Positions 1-8,543 of a stretch of DNA of 64,000 bases are shown here, one piece after another. Under the pieces are notes generated by a model that did no database searches, was not told the DNA's origin, and saw nothing but the letters and a program-made list of their open reading frames with translations. Source of the stretch: Sphingopyxis sp. LC81. GTDB lineage: Bacteria; Pseudomonadota; Alphaproteobacteria; Sphingomonadales; Sphingomonadaceae. The stretch's first letter is position 1. Each line of letters opens with the position of its first letter. The position numbers were made by a program, and so were the translations under genes. The stretch is from contig NZ_JNFD01000007.1 in assembly GCF_000756375.1 (NCBI RefSeq), positions 62,001-126,000 of the forward strand. Reading direction: 5' to 3'.

Positions 1-417
1 GTTGTCGCCGCGCGCCAGCCGACGCTGGTGACGCCAGGTTGCGAGGATGAGGATCGCAGGCACCGGCCATGAGGTCGCCACCTGCATCGCGAGATAGGCC
101 GCCGGATGCAGCGCCACGTCGATGATCCGGCTTGTGTGAGCCAGAAGCGGAACCAGGTGCAAAACGGCGATGCACATGGGCCAGAAACGATGTGCAAAGA
201 GCGCGAGCGTGACGGTGGCTGCCGCCCCGAACAGGTCGATCGCGAGATGGCCGGTGTCGAGCGATGCGAAGTTCGGCGGAACGAAAGCGTGGAGCAGTTG
301 GTCCAGCCCCACCATCGTCACGGCTATCGCCGCCATCGCCCGTTCGGGGCCGCCGCCACGCCAGGCGGCATAGCCGACAGCAACGGCCAAGAAAGCAAGA
401 AACAAGGCTATACGCAC
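1..417 (-). CDS. Small multi-pass membrane protein, 3' end cut by window edge
   Basis: Open frame of 139 codons on the minus strand, starting at a GTG (417-415) with an in-frame TGA three codons upstream, so no earlier start is possible. The visible protein has about four hydrophobic segments (residues 1-15, 24-40, 54-75 and a region near 110-130) and ends with a basic stretch at the window edge. I do not recognise a family. It follows the 110-aa gene at 459-791 with a short gap and probably shares its transcript, next to the LuxR-type gene and the trb operon. Codon third positions are strongly G/C, like the neighbours, which supports real coding. Confidence 0.6.
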   Translation of the reverse strand, partial: MRIALFLAFLAVAVGYAAWRGGGPERAMAAIAVTMVGLDQLLHAFVPPNFASLDTGHLAIDLFGAAATVTLALFAHRFWPMCIAVLHLVPLLAHTSRIIDVALHPAAYLAMQVATSWPVPAILILATWRHQRRLARGDN

Positions 418-458
418 GCCCTGAGACTTTCACGGCCGTCGCTTCCGGTCAATCGGCA

Positions 459-791
459 TCAGGCGGCTGATGCCCGCGCGCCGGCTCCTGCTTCGGCAAT
501 CGACGGACATTCGTGGAGATCGTAACCGGCGGTTTCGCGTCCGAGGTCGGCGAGTTCGCCATGAACACGCAGAATGTCGCCGCTGACGCCGACGAGTGCC
601 GACTGCGCTTTCAGCAGCAGGCGGAGGGTCGCATGACCCTTGGTTGCCGGGACGCCTTTGATGTCCCGCCGCGCTGTGACCACGCTGGTCATCAGCGATG
701 ACACCGCGATGAGCGCATCGTCGACTCTCACTTCGGCGGCCGGAACATCGCGGGCCAAGCGTGCTGCCGCGATGGTGATTTCGTTGGACAT
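459..791 (-). CDS. Conserved hypothetical protein, 110 aa
   Basis: Soluble alpha-helical protein of 110 residues with no signal peptide or membrane segment. The start ATG at 791 is preceded by a good ribosome site (GAGGAG, about 6 nt upstream on the minus strand). I do not recognise a characterised family. The sequence looks like a small cytoplasmic helical bundle: Ala/Val/Leu-rich helices with scattered Asp/Arg. It lies between a LuxR-type HTH membrane protein and a small membrane protein, all on the minus strand and divergent from the trb operon, so a role in regulating or supporting conjugation is possible but is inference only. Confidence 0.65.
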   Translation of the reverse strand: MSNEITIAAARLARDVPAAEVRVDDALIAVSSLMTSVVTARRDIKGVPATKGHATLRLLLKAQSALVGVSGDILRVHGELADLGRETAGYDLHECPSIAEAGAGARASAA

Positions 792-850
792 GACTTCTCC
801 TCTGCCGGAAGCGCACGCTCCGGCGATTGATGACGGACAGGATGAAAGAA

Positions 851-1366
851 TCAGCCGGAGATCAGCCGGGTCAGCGTTTCGCCGATCGTCACGCCCGCAA
901 GAGCAAGAAGGATCAGGCCGACAAGCATCGCCGCCATGATCCAGCCCCGGTTCGGGCGGGAGTGATCATGCCTCCAGAGACTCTTGAACAGTGGGTCGTT
1001 CGCGACTGGTTGCTGTGTGAGCGATGTACTATCGTTCAGCGCCAATGCGGCCGGCCCGCCGTCCGGGAAGTCGGATGGCACGAGGTCGGGCGGCGGCGGT
1101 AGTATGACCGCATCCCATGGTATCCGGTCATAGGTCTGCCTGAGGCGTGCATAGCGGATCGCGGTCTCGTCGCGGTTCGCCGCTCCCAATATGTCGCGCG
1201 CGGTCGTGAGCCTCAGATCTACGGCTTGCTTTGAAATATCGAGACGGCGGGCAATTTGCTTCGAAGTCTGCCGCTCGAGCAGCAGATCGAGGCAAGCGCG
1301 TTGCTTGTCCGTGAGGCGCGCCCAGCGCGCTTCGTCCTCTGACGGCTGCGACCCCGAATCAGTCAT
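851..1366 (-). CDS. LuxR-type helix-turn-helix protein with C-terminal membrane anchor
   Basis: 171 aa. Residues about 17-77 form a LuxR/sigma-region-4-like helix-turn-helix: LTDKQRACLDLLLERQTSK, followed by QIARRLDISKQAVDLRL. A proline-rich linker follows, and a single hydrophobic segment lies at about 146-166 near the C-terminus, so the DNA-binding domain would be cytoplasmic and membrane-tethered. There is no receiver or autoinducer domain. It is divergent from trbB across about 220 bp, the right position to control the transfer operon; that role is inference. Single-pass HTH proteins of this layout accompany trb clusters in sphingomonads as far as I recall. Confidence 0.75.
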   Translation of the reverse strand: MTDSGSQPSEDEARWARLTDKQRACLDLLLERQTSKQIARRLDISKQAVDLRLTTARDILGAANRDETAIRYARLRQTYDRIPWDAVILPPPPDLVPSDFPDGGPAALALNDSTSLTQQPVANDPLFKSLWRHDHSRPNRGWIMAAMLVGLILLALAGVTIGETLTRLISG

Positions 1367-1585
1367 TGTTACACTCTTGTCAAAATCGGGCCGAACACAA
1401 GCTACCGGACCCGATATGCGGTTTCTTGGAGGATGTTACCCGAGCGGCGCCTACGCCGCTCCCTGTCTTTCTTCGCCATTGTACGACGCGAACAAAAGCT
1501 TGTTGAATCGCATCCTTCTCTGCGTCTCTTACTCGTCCCCGTCGAACGGGGCGCCCTTGCCCCGGGTCAAGAAACGGGGATATCG
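1367..1585. promoter_or_regulatory. Divergent intergenic region between the HTH gene and trbB
   Basis: About 219 bp separate the divergent HTH gene and trbB. It must hold the promoter(s) of the trb operon. The ribosome site of trbB (GGGGA at 1576-1580, 5 nt before ATG 1586) is clear. I could not identify a convincing -35/-10 pair or operator by eye. Confidence 0.4.
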
Positions 1586-2566
1586 ATGGGCGCAGAACCG
1601 ATCCGGCTGGAGGCACATCATCGCAGCGCGCGCATGCTGCGCACGGCGATGGGCGATGCGATCGCCAAATGGCTCGCCGATCCCGAAGTCATCGAAATCA
1701 TGCTCAATCCCGACGGCCGTCTGTGGGTCGACCGGCTGGGTCAGGGCGTCGCCGAGAGCGGGTATCGCCTGACTGCCGCAGACGGCGAACGCATCATTCG
1801 GCTCGTCGCCCATCATGTCGGCGCCGAAGTTCATGCGGCGGCACCGCGCGTCTCGGCCGAACTGCCCGAGGGCGGTGAGCGCTTCGAAGGCCTGCTGCCG
1901 CCGGTCGTCGCCGCACCGGCCTTTGCGATCCGCAAACCGGCGATCGCCGTCTTCTCGCTCGACGACTATGTCGCATCCGGCATCATGCGCGCAGGCGAGG
2001 CCGAAACTCTCCGCTCGGCAGTCCGCGACCGGCTCAACATTCTCGTCGCGGGAGGCACCGGGACCGGCAAAACCACGCTGACCAACGCGCTGCTCGCCGA
2101 GATTGCGGGAAGCCGCGACCGGATCGTGCTGATCGAGGACACGCGCGAACTCCAATGCGCCGCGCCCAATCTGGTCGCGATGCGGACCAAGGATGGCGTC
2201 GCCTCGCTCTCCGACCTCGTTCGCTCTTCGCTGCGCCTGCGCCCCGATCGTATTCCGATCGGCGAGGTACGCGGCGCCGAAGCGCTTGACCTGCTGAAAG
2301 CCTGGGGCACGGGGCACCCGGGCGGCGTTGGGACGATCCACGCCGGCAGCGCACTCGGCGCGCTGCGCCGGATGGAGCAACTGATCCAGGAGGCCGTGGT
2401 CACCGTGCCGCGCGCCCTGCTCGCCGAAACGATCGACCTCGTCGCCGTGCTCGTGCGTGACGGGACAGGCCGGCGGCTCTCCGAACTCGCGCGCGTCGAC
2501 GGGCTCGATCCCGCGACCGGCGAATATCGTCTCACACCCGCCCATTCCGCAGGAGATCCGTCATGA
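1586..2566 (+). CDS. trbB: Conjugal transfer ATPase TrbB (VirB11 family)
   Basis: 326 aa hexameric secretion ATPase of the VirB11/TrbB family, which powers assembly of the type IV secretion channel at the inner membrane. Walker A GGTGTGKT is at residues 156-163. The Asp-box/Walker B region ([10 protein letters not shown]) and the downstream Arg/His motifs ([20 protein letters not shown]) are intact. The open frame extends upstream to 1433, but ATG 1586 has a GGGGA ribosome site and gives the family N-terminus ([19 protein letters not shown]), so it is chosen. The stop overlaps the trbC start (ATGA), indicating translational coupling. First gene of the trb operon. Confidence 0.95.
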   Translation: MGAEPIRLEAHHRSARMLRTAMGDAIAKWLADPEVIEIMLNPDGRLWVDRLGQGVAESGYRLTAADGERIIRLVAHHVGAEVHAAAPRVSAELPEGGERFEGLLPPVVAAPAFAIRKPAIAVFSLDDYVASGIMRAGEAETLRSAVRDRLNILVAGGTGTGKTTLTNALLAEIAGSRDRIVLIEDTRELQCAAPNLVAMRTKDGVASLSDLVRSSLRLRPDRIPIGEVRGAEALDLLKAWGTGHPGGVGTIHAGSALGALRRMEQLIQEAVVTVPRALLAETIDLVAVLVRDGTGRRLSELARVDGLDPATGEYRLTPAHSAGDPS

Positions 2567-2886
2567 AAATTGCCTTTCCCAAGCGCCCGATGCTGACCGC
2601 AGGCGCCTTCGTCATCGCATTGGCGCTCTCGGCGCCCGCGCACGCCGGCGGCTCGTCGATGCCATGGGAGGCGCCGCTCCAGTCGATCCTCGAAAGCATC
2701 GAGGGGCCGGTCGCCAAGATCGTCGCGGTGATCATCATCATCGTGACGGGTCTCAGCCTTGCCTTCGGCGATACGTCGGGCGGCTTCCGGCGGCTGGTCC
2801 AAATCGTGTTCGGCCTGTCGATCGCTTTCGCCGCCTCGAGCTTCTTCCTCTCCTTCTTTTCCTTCGGCGGCGGAGCGCTCGTCTGA
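2563..2886 (+). CDS. trbC: Conjugal transfer pilin TrbC (VirB2 family)
   Basis: 107 aa precursor of the conjugative pilin. It has a long Sec signal ending near AHA-GG (about residue 27), then two hydrophobic segments (residues about 47-67 and 78-103) separated by a short polar loop, as in VirB2/TrbC. Mature TrbC in RP4 is cyclised by TraF; no traF-type peptidase is visible in this window. It overlaps trbB by ATGA and trbD by TGATG, so expression is tightly coupled. Confidence 0.9.
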   Translation: MKIAFPKRPMLTAGAFVIALALSAPAHAGGSSMPWEAPLQSILESIEGPVAKIVAVIIIIVTGLSLAFGDTSGGFRRLVQIVFGLSIAFAASSFFLSFFSFGGGALV

Positions 2887-3152
2887 TGGGCCGGGAAGGG
2901 GAGGTGCCGGGCTATTTCGCGCCGGTCCACCGGGCGCTGGCCGAACCGATCCTGCTCGGCGGCGCGCCGCGCAGCCTCGCAATCCTCAACGGCACGCTCG
3001 CGGGCGCCGTGGGCCTCGGCCTCCGCCTCTGGATCGTCGGTCTCGCGATATGGGCGATCGGCCACGCCCTCGCGGTCTGGGCTGCCCGCCGCGACCCGCA
3101 GTTCGCCGACGTCGCCCGCCGTCACCTCAAATATCCCGTCTGGATGCGCTGA
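2886..3152 (+). CDS. trbD: Conjugal transfer protein TrbD (VirB3 family)
   Basis: 88 aa inner-membrane protein of the VirB3/TrbD family. An N-terminal polar segment with the characteristic pattern VHRALAEPILLGGAPRSLAI is followed by two hydrophobic stretches (about residues 36-65) and a basic C-terminus. VirB3 homologues associate with the VirB4 ATPase, and the gene directly precedes trbE. The start ATG (2886) overlaps the trbC stop by one base and its own stop overlaps the trbE start. Confidence 0.9.
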   Translation: MGREGEVPGYFAPVHRALAEPILLGGAPRSLAILNGTLAGAVGLGLRLWIVGLAIWAIGHALAVWAARRDPQFADVARRHLKYPVWMR

Positions 3153-5587
3153 TGATGAACCTCTCCGAATATCGCACGAAATCCGCCCGCCTCGCCGATT
3201 TCCTCCCTTGGGTCTGCCTGGTGGCGGAGGGCGTGGTGCTGAACAAGGACGGCTCCTTCCAGCGCACGGCGCGCTTTCGCGGGCCCGACCTCGACAGCGC
3301 CACGCCCGCCGAGCTCGTCGCGGTCACGTCGCGGCTCAACAATATGCTCCGGCGGCTCGGATCGGGCTGGGCGGTGTTCGTCGAGGCACAGCGCGTGCCG
3401 GCCGTGTCCTATCCGGTCGCCGAATTCCCCGACCCCGTATCCGAGCTCGTCGATGTCGAGCGCCGCGAGCAGTTCCGCGAGGAGGGGGCGCATTTCGAGA
3501 GCTTCTATTATCTGACCCTGCTCTGGATGCCGCCCGCCGAGGAAGCCGCGCGCGCCGAGGCCTGGCTCTACGAGGGCCGATCGAAGGCCGGCGTTGATGC
3601 CAAGGAACTGCTCGCGGGTTTCGTCGATCGCACCGGGCGCATACTCCATCTCGTCGAGGGCTTCATGCCCGAGGCCGAATGGCTGGGTGACGGCGAGACG
3701 CTGACCTATCTGCACAGCTGCGTGTCGACAAAGGTCCAGCGCGTCCGCGTGCCCGAGACGCCGGCCTATCTCGATGCGCTGCTCGCCGACGAGGCGCTCG
3801 CCGGCGGCCTCGAACCCCGGCTCGGCACGTCGCATCTGCGCACGCTCACCATTACCGGCTTTCCGAGCGTCACCTTCCCCGGCCTGCTCGACGAGCTCAA
3901 CCGCCTGGCCTTCGCCTATCGCTGGTCGTCGCGGGCAATCATGCTCGACAAGACCGACGCGACCAAGCTTCTGACGAAGATCCGCCGGCAATGGTTCGCC
4001 AAGCGCAAGTCGGTCGCCGCGATCCTGAAGGAGGTGATGACCAACGAGGCGTCGGTCCTGATGGACAGCGATGCGTCGAACAAGGCGGCCGACGCCGACA
4101 TGGCACTGCAGGAACTCGGCGCCGACGAGGCCGGAATTGCCTATGTCACCGCGACGATTACCGTTTGGGACCGCGACCCTGGCCTGGCGGCCGAGAAGCT
4201 GCGGCTGGTCGAGAAGATCATCCAGAGCCGTGACTTCACCTGCACGGTCGAAGGCGTCAACGCGCTCGAGGCATGGTTCGGCAGCCTGCCCGGCCATGTC
4301 TATGCGAACGTCCGCCAGCCCCCTGTCTCGACCCTCAATCTCGCCCATCTGATCCCCCTCTCCGCGGTGTGGGCGGGGGCGGAACGGGACGAGCATTTCG
4401 GTGACGCCCCCTTGCTCTACGGCAAGACCGAAGGCTCGACCCCGTTCCGCTTTTCGCTTCACGTCGGCGATGTCGGGCATAGCCTCGTCGTCGGTCCGAC
4501 CGGCGCCGGCAAGTCGGTGCTGCTCGCGCTGATGGCGATGCAGTTCCGCCGCTATGAAGGCAGTCAGATCTTCGCCTTCGACTATGGCGGCTCGATCCGC
4601 GCGGCGGCGCTCGCTATGGGGGGCGACTGGCAGGATCTCGGCGGCGCGCTCCATGATGCCGCCAGCGCGGGATCGGTGGCCCTGCAGCCGCTCGCGCGGA
4701 TCGACGAGGCGGCAGAGCGCGCCTGGGCAGCCGACTGGCTCGCGGCGCTGCTCGCAGGCGAGGGCATCGCGGTCGATCCGGCGGCGAAAGAGCATCTCTG
4801 GTCGGCGCTGACTTCGCTCGCGACCGCGCCGGCTTCCGAGCGCACGCTGACTGGCCTCGCCGTGCTGCTCCAGTCGCAGGAGCTGAAACTCGCACTGTCG
4901 CCCTATCTGGTCGGTGGTCCCTGGGGGCGGCTGCTCGATGCCGAGGCCGAGCATCTGGGCCTCGCGCGCGTTCAGGCGCTCGAAACCGAAGGGCTGGTCG
5001 GCGCGGCCTCCGCTGCGCCGGTTCTGTCCTATCTTTTTCATCGGATCGAGGGACGGCTCGATGGCTCGCCCACCTTGATCATCATCGATGAAGGCTGGCT
5101 CGTTCTCGACAGCCCCGCCTTCGCGGCGCAACTGCGCGAATGGCTGAAGACGCTTCGCAAGAAGAATGCGAGCGTGATCTTCGCCACCCAGAGCCTCGCC
5201 GACATCGAGGGATCGAGCATCGCGCCCGCGATCATCGAAAGCTGTCCGACACGCATCTTTCTGCCCAACGAGCGCGCCGCCGAACCGCAGATCGCCCGGG
5301 TTTATGAACGGTTCGGGCTCAACGACCGGCAAATCGAAATCCTGAGCCGAGCGACCCCGAAGCGCGACTATTATTGCCAGTCGCGGCGCGGCAACCGGCT
5401 GTTCGAACTCGGGCTCGGCGATATCGCGCTCGCCTTCGCCGCCGCCTCCTCGAAAGCCGACCAGATCCGCATCGGCGAACTCGTCGCAGCCCATGGGCAG
5501 GCCCAGTTTGCGGCCGCCTGGCTCCGCCATCGCGGCCTCTTGTGGGCCGCCGATCTTCTTGGTCACCTTGAAATTGCAGCCCCCTGA
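3152..5587 (+). CDS. trbE: Conjugal transfer ATPase TrbE (VirB4 family)
   Basis: 811 aa, normal length for VirB4/TrbE, the largest ATPase of the mating-pair-formation channel. Walker A GPTGAGKS lies at residues 448-455 and Walker B (LIIIDEGW) near 642-648; the N-terminal half is the CagE/TrbE/VirB domain. ATG 3152 overlaps the trbD stop (TGATGATG); a second ATG three bases later is equally possible and changes one residue. A longer in-frame extension upstream is the shadow of trbC/trbD and was discarded. Confidence 0.95.
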   Translation: MMNLSEYRTKSARLADFLPWVCLVAEGVVLNKDGSFQRTARFRGPDLDSATPAELVAVTSRLNNMLRRLGSGWAVFVEAQRVPAVSYPVAEFPDPVSELVDVERREQFREEGAHFESFYYLTLLWMPPAEEAARAEAWLYEGRSKAGVDAKELLAGFVDRTGRILHLVEGFMPEAEWLGDGETLTYLHSCVSTKVQRVRVPETPAYLDALLADEALAGGLEPRLGTSHLRTLTITGFPSVTFPGLLDELNRLAFAYRWSSRAIMLDKTDATKLLTKIRRQWFAKRKSVAAILKEVMTNEASVLMDSDASNKAADADMALQELGADEAGIAYVTATITVWDRDPGLAAEKLRLVEKIIQSRDFTCTVEGVNALEAWFGSLPGHVYANVRQPPVSTLNLAHLIPLSAVWAGAERDEHFGDAPLLYGKTEGSTPFRFSLHVGDVGHSLVVGPTGAGKSVLLALMAMQFRRYEGSQIFAFDYGGSIRAAALAMGGDWQDLGGALHDAASAGSVALQPLARIDEAAERAWAADWLAALLAGEGIAVDPAAKEHLWSALTSLATAPASERTLTGLAVLLQSQELKLALSPYLVGGPWGRLLDAEAEHLGLARVQALETEGLVGAASAAPVLSYLFHRIEGRLDGSPTLIIIDEGWLVLDSPAFAAQLREWLKTLRKKNASVIFATQSLADIEGSSIAPAIIESCPTRIFLPNERAAEPQIARVYERFGLNDRQIEILSRATPKRDYYCQSRRGNRLFELGLGDIALAFAAASSKADQIRIGELVAAHGQAQFAAAWLRHRGLLWAADLLGHLEIAAP

Positions 5588-5600
5588 AGGAGAGAATTTG

Positions 5601-6320
5601 ATGAAACTGCCATCTTATCGCCGCGCCGCGCTGGCGGCACTGGTTGCAGCGACCATGCTGCCGCCCGCTTTGGTCGTGAGACCGGCGAGTGCCCAGGTCG
5701 GCGGCATCGTTCACGATCCGCGTAACTATTCCCAGAATATCCTGACCGCCGCGCGGACGCTCGAACAGATCAACAACCAGATCAAGCAGCTTCAGAATCA
5801 GGCGACCTCGCTCGTCAACGAGGCGCGTAACCTCGAGAGCTTGCCGGTCTCGACGTTGCAGGAGCTGCAGGGGCAGGTCGATCGCACGCGCGAGCTTCTG
5901 GGCGAAGCGCAGCGGGTCGCCTTCGACGTGGGCGACATCCAGCAAGCGTTCGACGCGCGTTACAGAGGCGCGGCACTGTCGGGGCCGCACGCCGCGATGG
6001 TCGCCAATGCCGAGGCGCGCTGGAACGACAGCGTCGGCGCCTTCCAGGACGCGATGAAGGTGCAGGCGGGGGTCGTCGCGGGCATGGACGCGACGCGCCA
6101 GTCGATCGGCACGCTGGTCACCGCAAGCCAGTCAGCGACCGGCGCGCTTCAGGCGGCGCAGGCGGGCAATCAGCTGCTCGCGCTCCAGTCGCGGCAGCTC
6201 GGCGATCTCGCCGCCGCGATCGCGGCGCAGGGCCGCGCCGAAATGCTGGGTGCCGCGCGTGCCGCCTCCGCCGAGGCCGAAGGGCGCGAACGCTTTCGCC
6301 GCTTCCGCAAAGGCAATTGA
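5601..6320 (+). CDS. trbJ: Conjugal transfer protein TrbJ (VirB5 family)
   Basis: 239 aa exported protein. The signal peptide ends around RPASA-Q (residue about 32), followed by the conserved TrbJ start VGGIVHDPRNYSQN and a long coiled-coil-forming helix rich in Gln/Asn (EQINNQIKQLQNQ). VirB5-type proteins sit at the pilus tip or act as periplasmic chaperones for mating. ATG 5601 has an AGGAGAG site 8 nt upstream. The next gene starts two bases after its stop. Confidence 0.92.
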   Translation: MKLPSYRRAALAALVAATMLPPALVVRPASAQVGGIVHDPRNYSQNILTAARTLEQINNQIKQLQNQATSLVNEARNLESLPVSTLQELQGQVDRTRELLGEAQRVAFDVGDIQQAFDARYRGAALSGPHAAMVANAEARWNDSVGAFQDAMKVQAGVVAGMDATRQSIGTLVTASQSATGALQAAQAGNQLLALQSRQLGDLAAAIAAQGRAEMLGAARAASAEAEGRERFRRFRKGN

Positions 6321-6321
6321 G

Positions 6322-6576
6322 ATGGGCCGGGCGGGAAAGCTTGCGGTCGGGGCGGTGATCGGCGGCATGGCGCTGACGCTTGCGCTCGTCGCCGCGGTGG
6401 ATCCGCCCGCGCCCCGGGCGTCCGCTCCCGCGCAGATATCCGGAGCGGACGCACGGCCGGGCCTTGGGGATACGCTGCGCCGCTGCCGCACCGTCACCGT
6501 CGCCGACCCCGAATGCGAGGCGGCGTGGGAGACGAAGCGGCGCCATTTCTTCGGCCAAGAGAAGGATGAGAAATGA
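6322..6576 (+). CDS. Putative entry-exclusion protein TrbK-alt
   Basis: 84 aa. One N-terminal membrane segment (about 8-26), a Pro/Ala-rich spacer, and a C-terminal motif CRTVTVADPECEAAWETKRR ending in HFFGQ, which matches the family called TrbK-alt, found between trbJ and trbL in many trb clusters. TrbK of RP4 is a lipoprotein that blocks transfer between cells already carrying the plasmid; this family occupies the same locus but its activity is, to my knowledge, inferred. ATG 6322 follows the trbJ stop at once, and its stop overlaps the trbL start. Confidence 0.8.
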   Translation: MGRAGKLAVGAVIGGMALTLALVAAVDPPAPRASAPAQISGADARPGLGDTLRRCRTVTVADPECEAAWETKRRHFFGQEKDEK

Positions 6577-7853
6577 ACGATACCGGCGTTATCGACCAAT
6601 TTCTGTCGGTCTTCTCGACCTATATCGACAGCGGCTTCGGTCTATTGGGAGGAGAGGTCGGCTTCCTCTCCTCGACGTTGATCGTGATCGACGTGACGAT
6701 TGCCGCGCTCTTCTGGGCATGGGGGGCGGATGAGGATGTGCTTCAGCGACTCGTCAAGAAGACGCTCTACATCGGCGTCTTTGCTTTCATCATCGGCAAC
6801 TTCCAGAGCCTTGCGACGATCATGCTCGAAAGCTTTGCGGGCCTCGGTCTGAAAGCGAGCGGCGGCGCCATGGCGATCGGTGACTTCATGCGCCCCGGCG
6901 TTGTTGCGGCGACCGGGCTCGATGCCGCCGAGCCCTTGCTCGATGCCAGCGCCGACCTCCTGGGACCGATCGGGCTGTTCGTGAATTTCATGCAGATTCT
7001 GATCCTGCTGGTCGCCTGGATTATCGTCGTGCTCGCCTTCTTCATCCTCGCGGTGCAGGTCTTCGTGACGATCCTCGAGTTCAAGCTGGTCACCCTTGCG
7101 GGGTTCGTTCTCATCCCTTTCGCCTTTTTCGGACGCACCGCCTTTATGGCCGAGCGGGTGCTGGGGCATATTGTTTCGTCGGGAATCAAGGTGCTCGTGC
7201 TCGCTGTCATCACCGGCATCGGGACGACGCTATTCGATCGCTTCCTGAACGCAGGTGTCGGCCCCGAACCCGACATCGAACAGGCAATGGCGATCGCGCT
7301 CGGGGCGCTCACGCTTCTGGGCCTTGGCATCTTCGGACCCAGCATCGCCAACGGCATCGTCGCAGGTGGGCCGCAGCTCGGAGCCGGCGCGGCAGCGGGA
7401 ACCACCGTCGCGGCGGGTGCCACGCTGGCCGCTGGCGCCGCCGGCACGGCGCTGGCGGCTGGAGCGGCCGCCACCGCGGCGCGCGGCGCCGCTGCTGCCG
7501 GCGCACGCGGTGCCGGTGGTGCGTCGGCAGCTTACACCGCCGGAGCGGCCGGAAAGAGCGGGGCTGCGGCGGTTGGATCGGGCCTGGCCAATGTCGCGCG
7601 CTCCGCCGCAGGCGGTATCGCGTCGCCGCTCCGCAGCGCCGCTGCCAAGGTCCGGGCCGATTTCGAGGCTGGCCGCGATGGCGGCGCCGGCGGCACGACG
7701 ACCCCGAGGCCCGCCGACGGACCGCCCGCTTGGGCCGCGGCCATGCGCCGCCGCCAGACGATGACGCACGGCGCGACGATCGGCACACAGACCCTGAAGG
7801 GCGGCGACAGCCATGGCGCCGGTTCGGCTCCCGACATCAGCGAAAAGGACTGA
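6573..7853 (+). CDS. trbL: Conjugal transfer protein TrbL (VirB6 family)
   Basis: 426 aa polytopic inner-membrane channel component. At least five membrane segments lie between residues about 25 and 260 (for example LFVNFMQILILLVAWIIVVL), followed by a low-complexity Ala/Gly-rich tail from about 265 to 350 and a charged, Pro-rich C-terminus, as is typical for TrbL. It overlaps trbK-alt by ATGA. The tail consists of imperfect GAAAG/AAGA-like repeats and could vary in length between relatives. Confidence 0.92.
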   Translation: MNDTGVIDQFLSVFSTYIDSGFGLLGGEVGFLSSTLIVIDVTIAALFWAWGADEDVLQRLVKKTLYIGVFAFIIGNFQSLATIMLESFAGLGLKASGGAMAIGDFMRPGVVAATGLDAAEPLLDASADLLGPIGLFVNFMQILILLVAWIIVVLAFFILAVQVFVTILEFKLVTLAGFVLIPFAFFGRTAFMAERVLGHIVSSGIKVLVLAVITGIGTTLFDRFLNAGVGPEPDIEQAMAIALGALTLLGLGIFGPSIANGIVAGGPQLGAGAAAGTTVAAGATLAAGAAGTALAAGAAATAARGAAAAGARGAGGASAAYTAGAAGKSGAAAVGSGLANVARSAAGGIASPLRSAAAKVRADFEAGRDGGAGGTTTPRPADGPPAWAAAMRRRQTMTHGATIGTQTLKGGDSHGAGSAPDISEKD

Positions 7854-7859
7854 TCGATC

Positions 7860-8543
7860 ATGTTCAAAAGGCCCTCCAATCATTATGGCCGCGCGCCCGA
7901 GCCGGTCACGCCCTACCAGCGCGCGAAGCAGGAGTGGGACGACCGGATCGGATCGGCGCGCGTCCAGGCGAAGAACTGGCGGCTCGCCTTTTTCGGCTGC
8001 CTTGTGATGTCGGGCGGGCTGGCCGGCGGCCTCGTGTGGCAGGCATCGCGCGGCACGATCACGCCCTGGGTCGTCGAGGTCGACAAGCTCGGCGAAGCGC
8101 GCGCCGTGGCGGCCGCCGACGGCGACTATCGGCCAACCGATCCGCAGGTCGCGTTCCATCTCGCCCGTTTCATCGAGCATGTCCGCGGCATTCCCGCCGA
8201 TCCCGTCGTGCTGCGCGCCGACTGGCTTAGCGCCTATGATTTTGCGAGCGCGACCGGGGCGCAGGCGCTCAATGACTATGCGCGCACCAACGATCCCTTC
8301 GCAGAGGTTGGCAAAGTGCAGGTTGCGGTCGACGTCTCCAGCGTCATCCGCGCCTCGAAAGACAGCTTTCGCATCGCCTGGACCGAGCGGCGCTATCAGG
8401 ACGGAAGCCTGATCGAGCGCTCGCGCTGGTCGGCAATCGTGACGGTCACGATCCAGCCGCCGCGCACCCCCGATGCGCTCCGCAAGAACCCGCTCGGGCT
8501 CTTTGTCACCGCTTTCAACTGGTCGAAGGAACTCAGCCAATGA
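7860..8543 (+). CDS. trbF: Conjugal transfer protein TrbF (VirB8 family)
   Basis: 227 aa bitopic protein: a short cytoplasmic N-terminus (NHYGRAPEPVTPYQRAKQEW), one membrane helix (about residues 42-62) and a periplasmic VirB8-like NTF2-fold domain. It helps assemble the core channel. It starts 6 nt after trbL and its stop overlaps the trbG start by ATGA. All expected parts are present. Confidence 0.93.
   Translation: MFKRPSNHYGRAPEPVTPYQRAKQEWDDRIGSARVQAKNWRLAFFGCLVMSGGLAGGLVWQASRGTITPWVVEVDKLGEARAVAAADGDYRPTDPQVAFHLARFIEHVRGIPADPVVLRADWLSAYDFASATGAQALNDYARTNDPFAEVGKVQVAVDVSSVIRASKDSFRIAWTERRYQDGSLIERSRWSAIVTVTIQPPRTPDALRKNPLGLFVTAFNWSKELSQ

Noticed and set aside
3122-5566. An 814-codon frame antisense to trbE.
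   Set aside because: Composition is arbitrary and the plus strand carries TrbE with Walker motifs. Long antisense frames are common in this GC-rich DNA.
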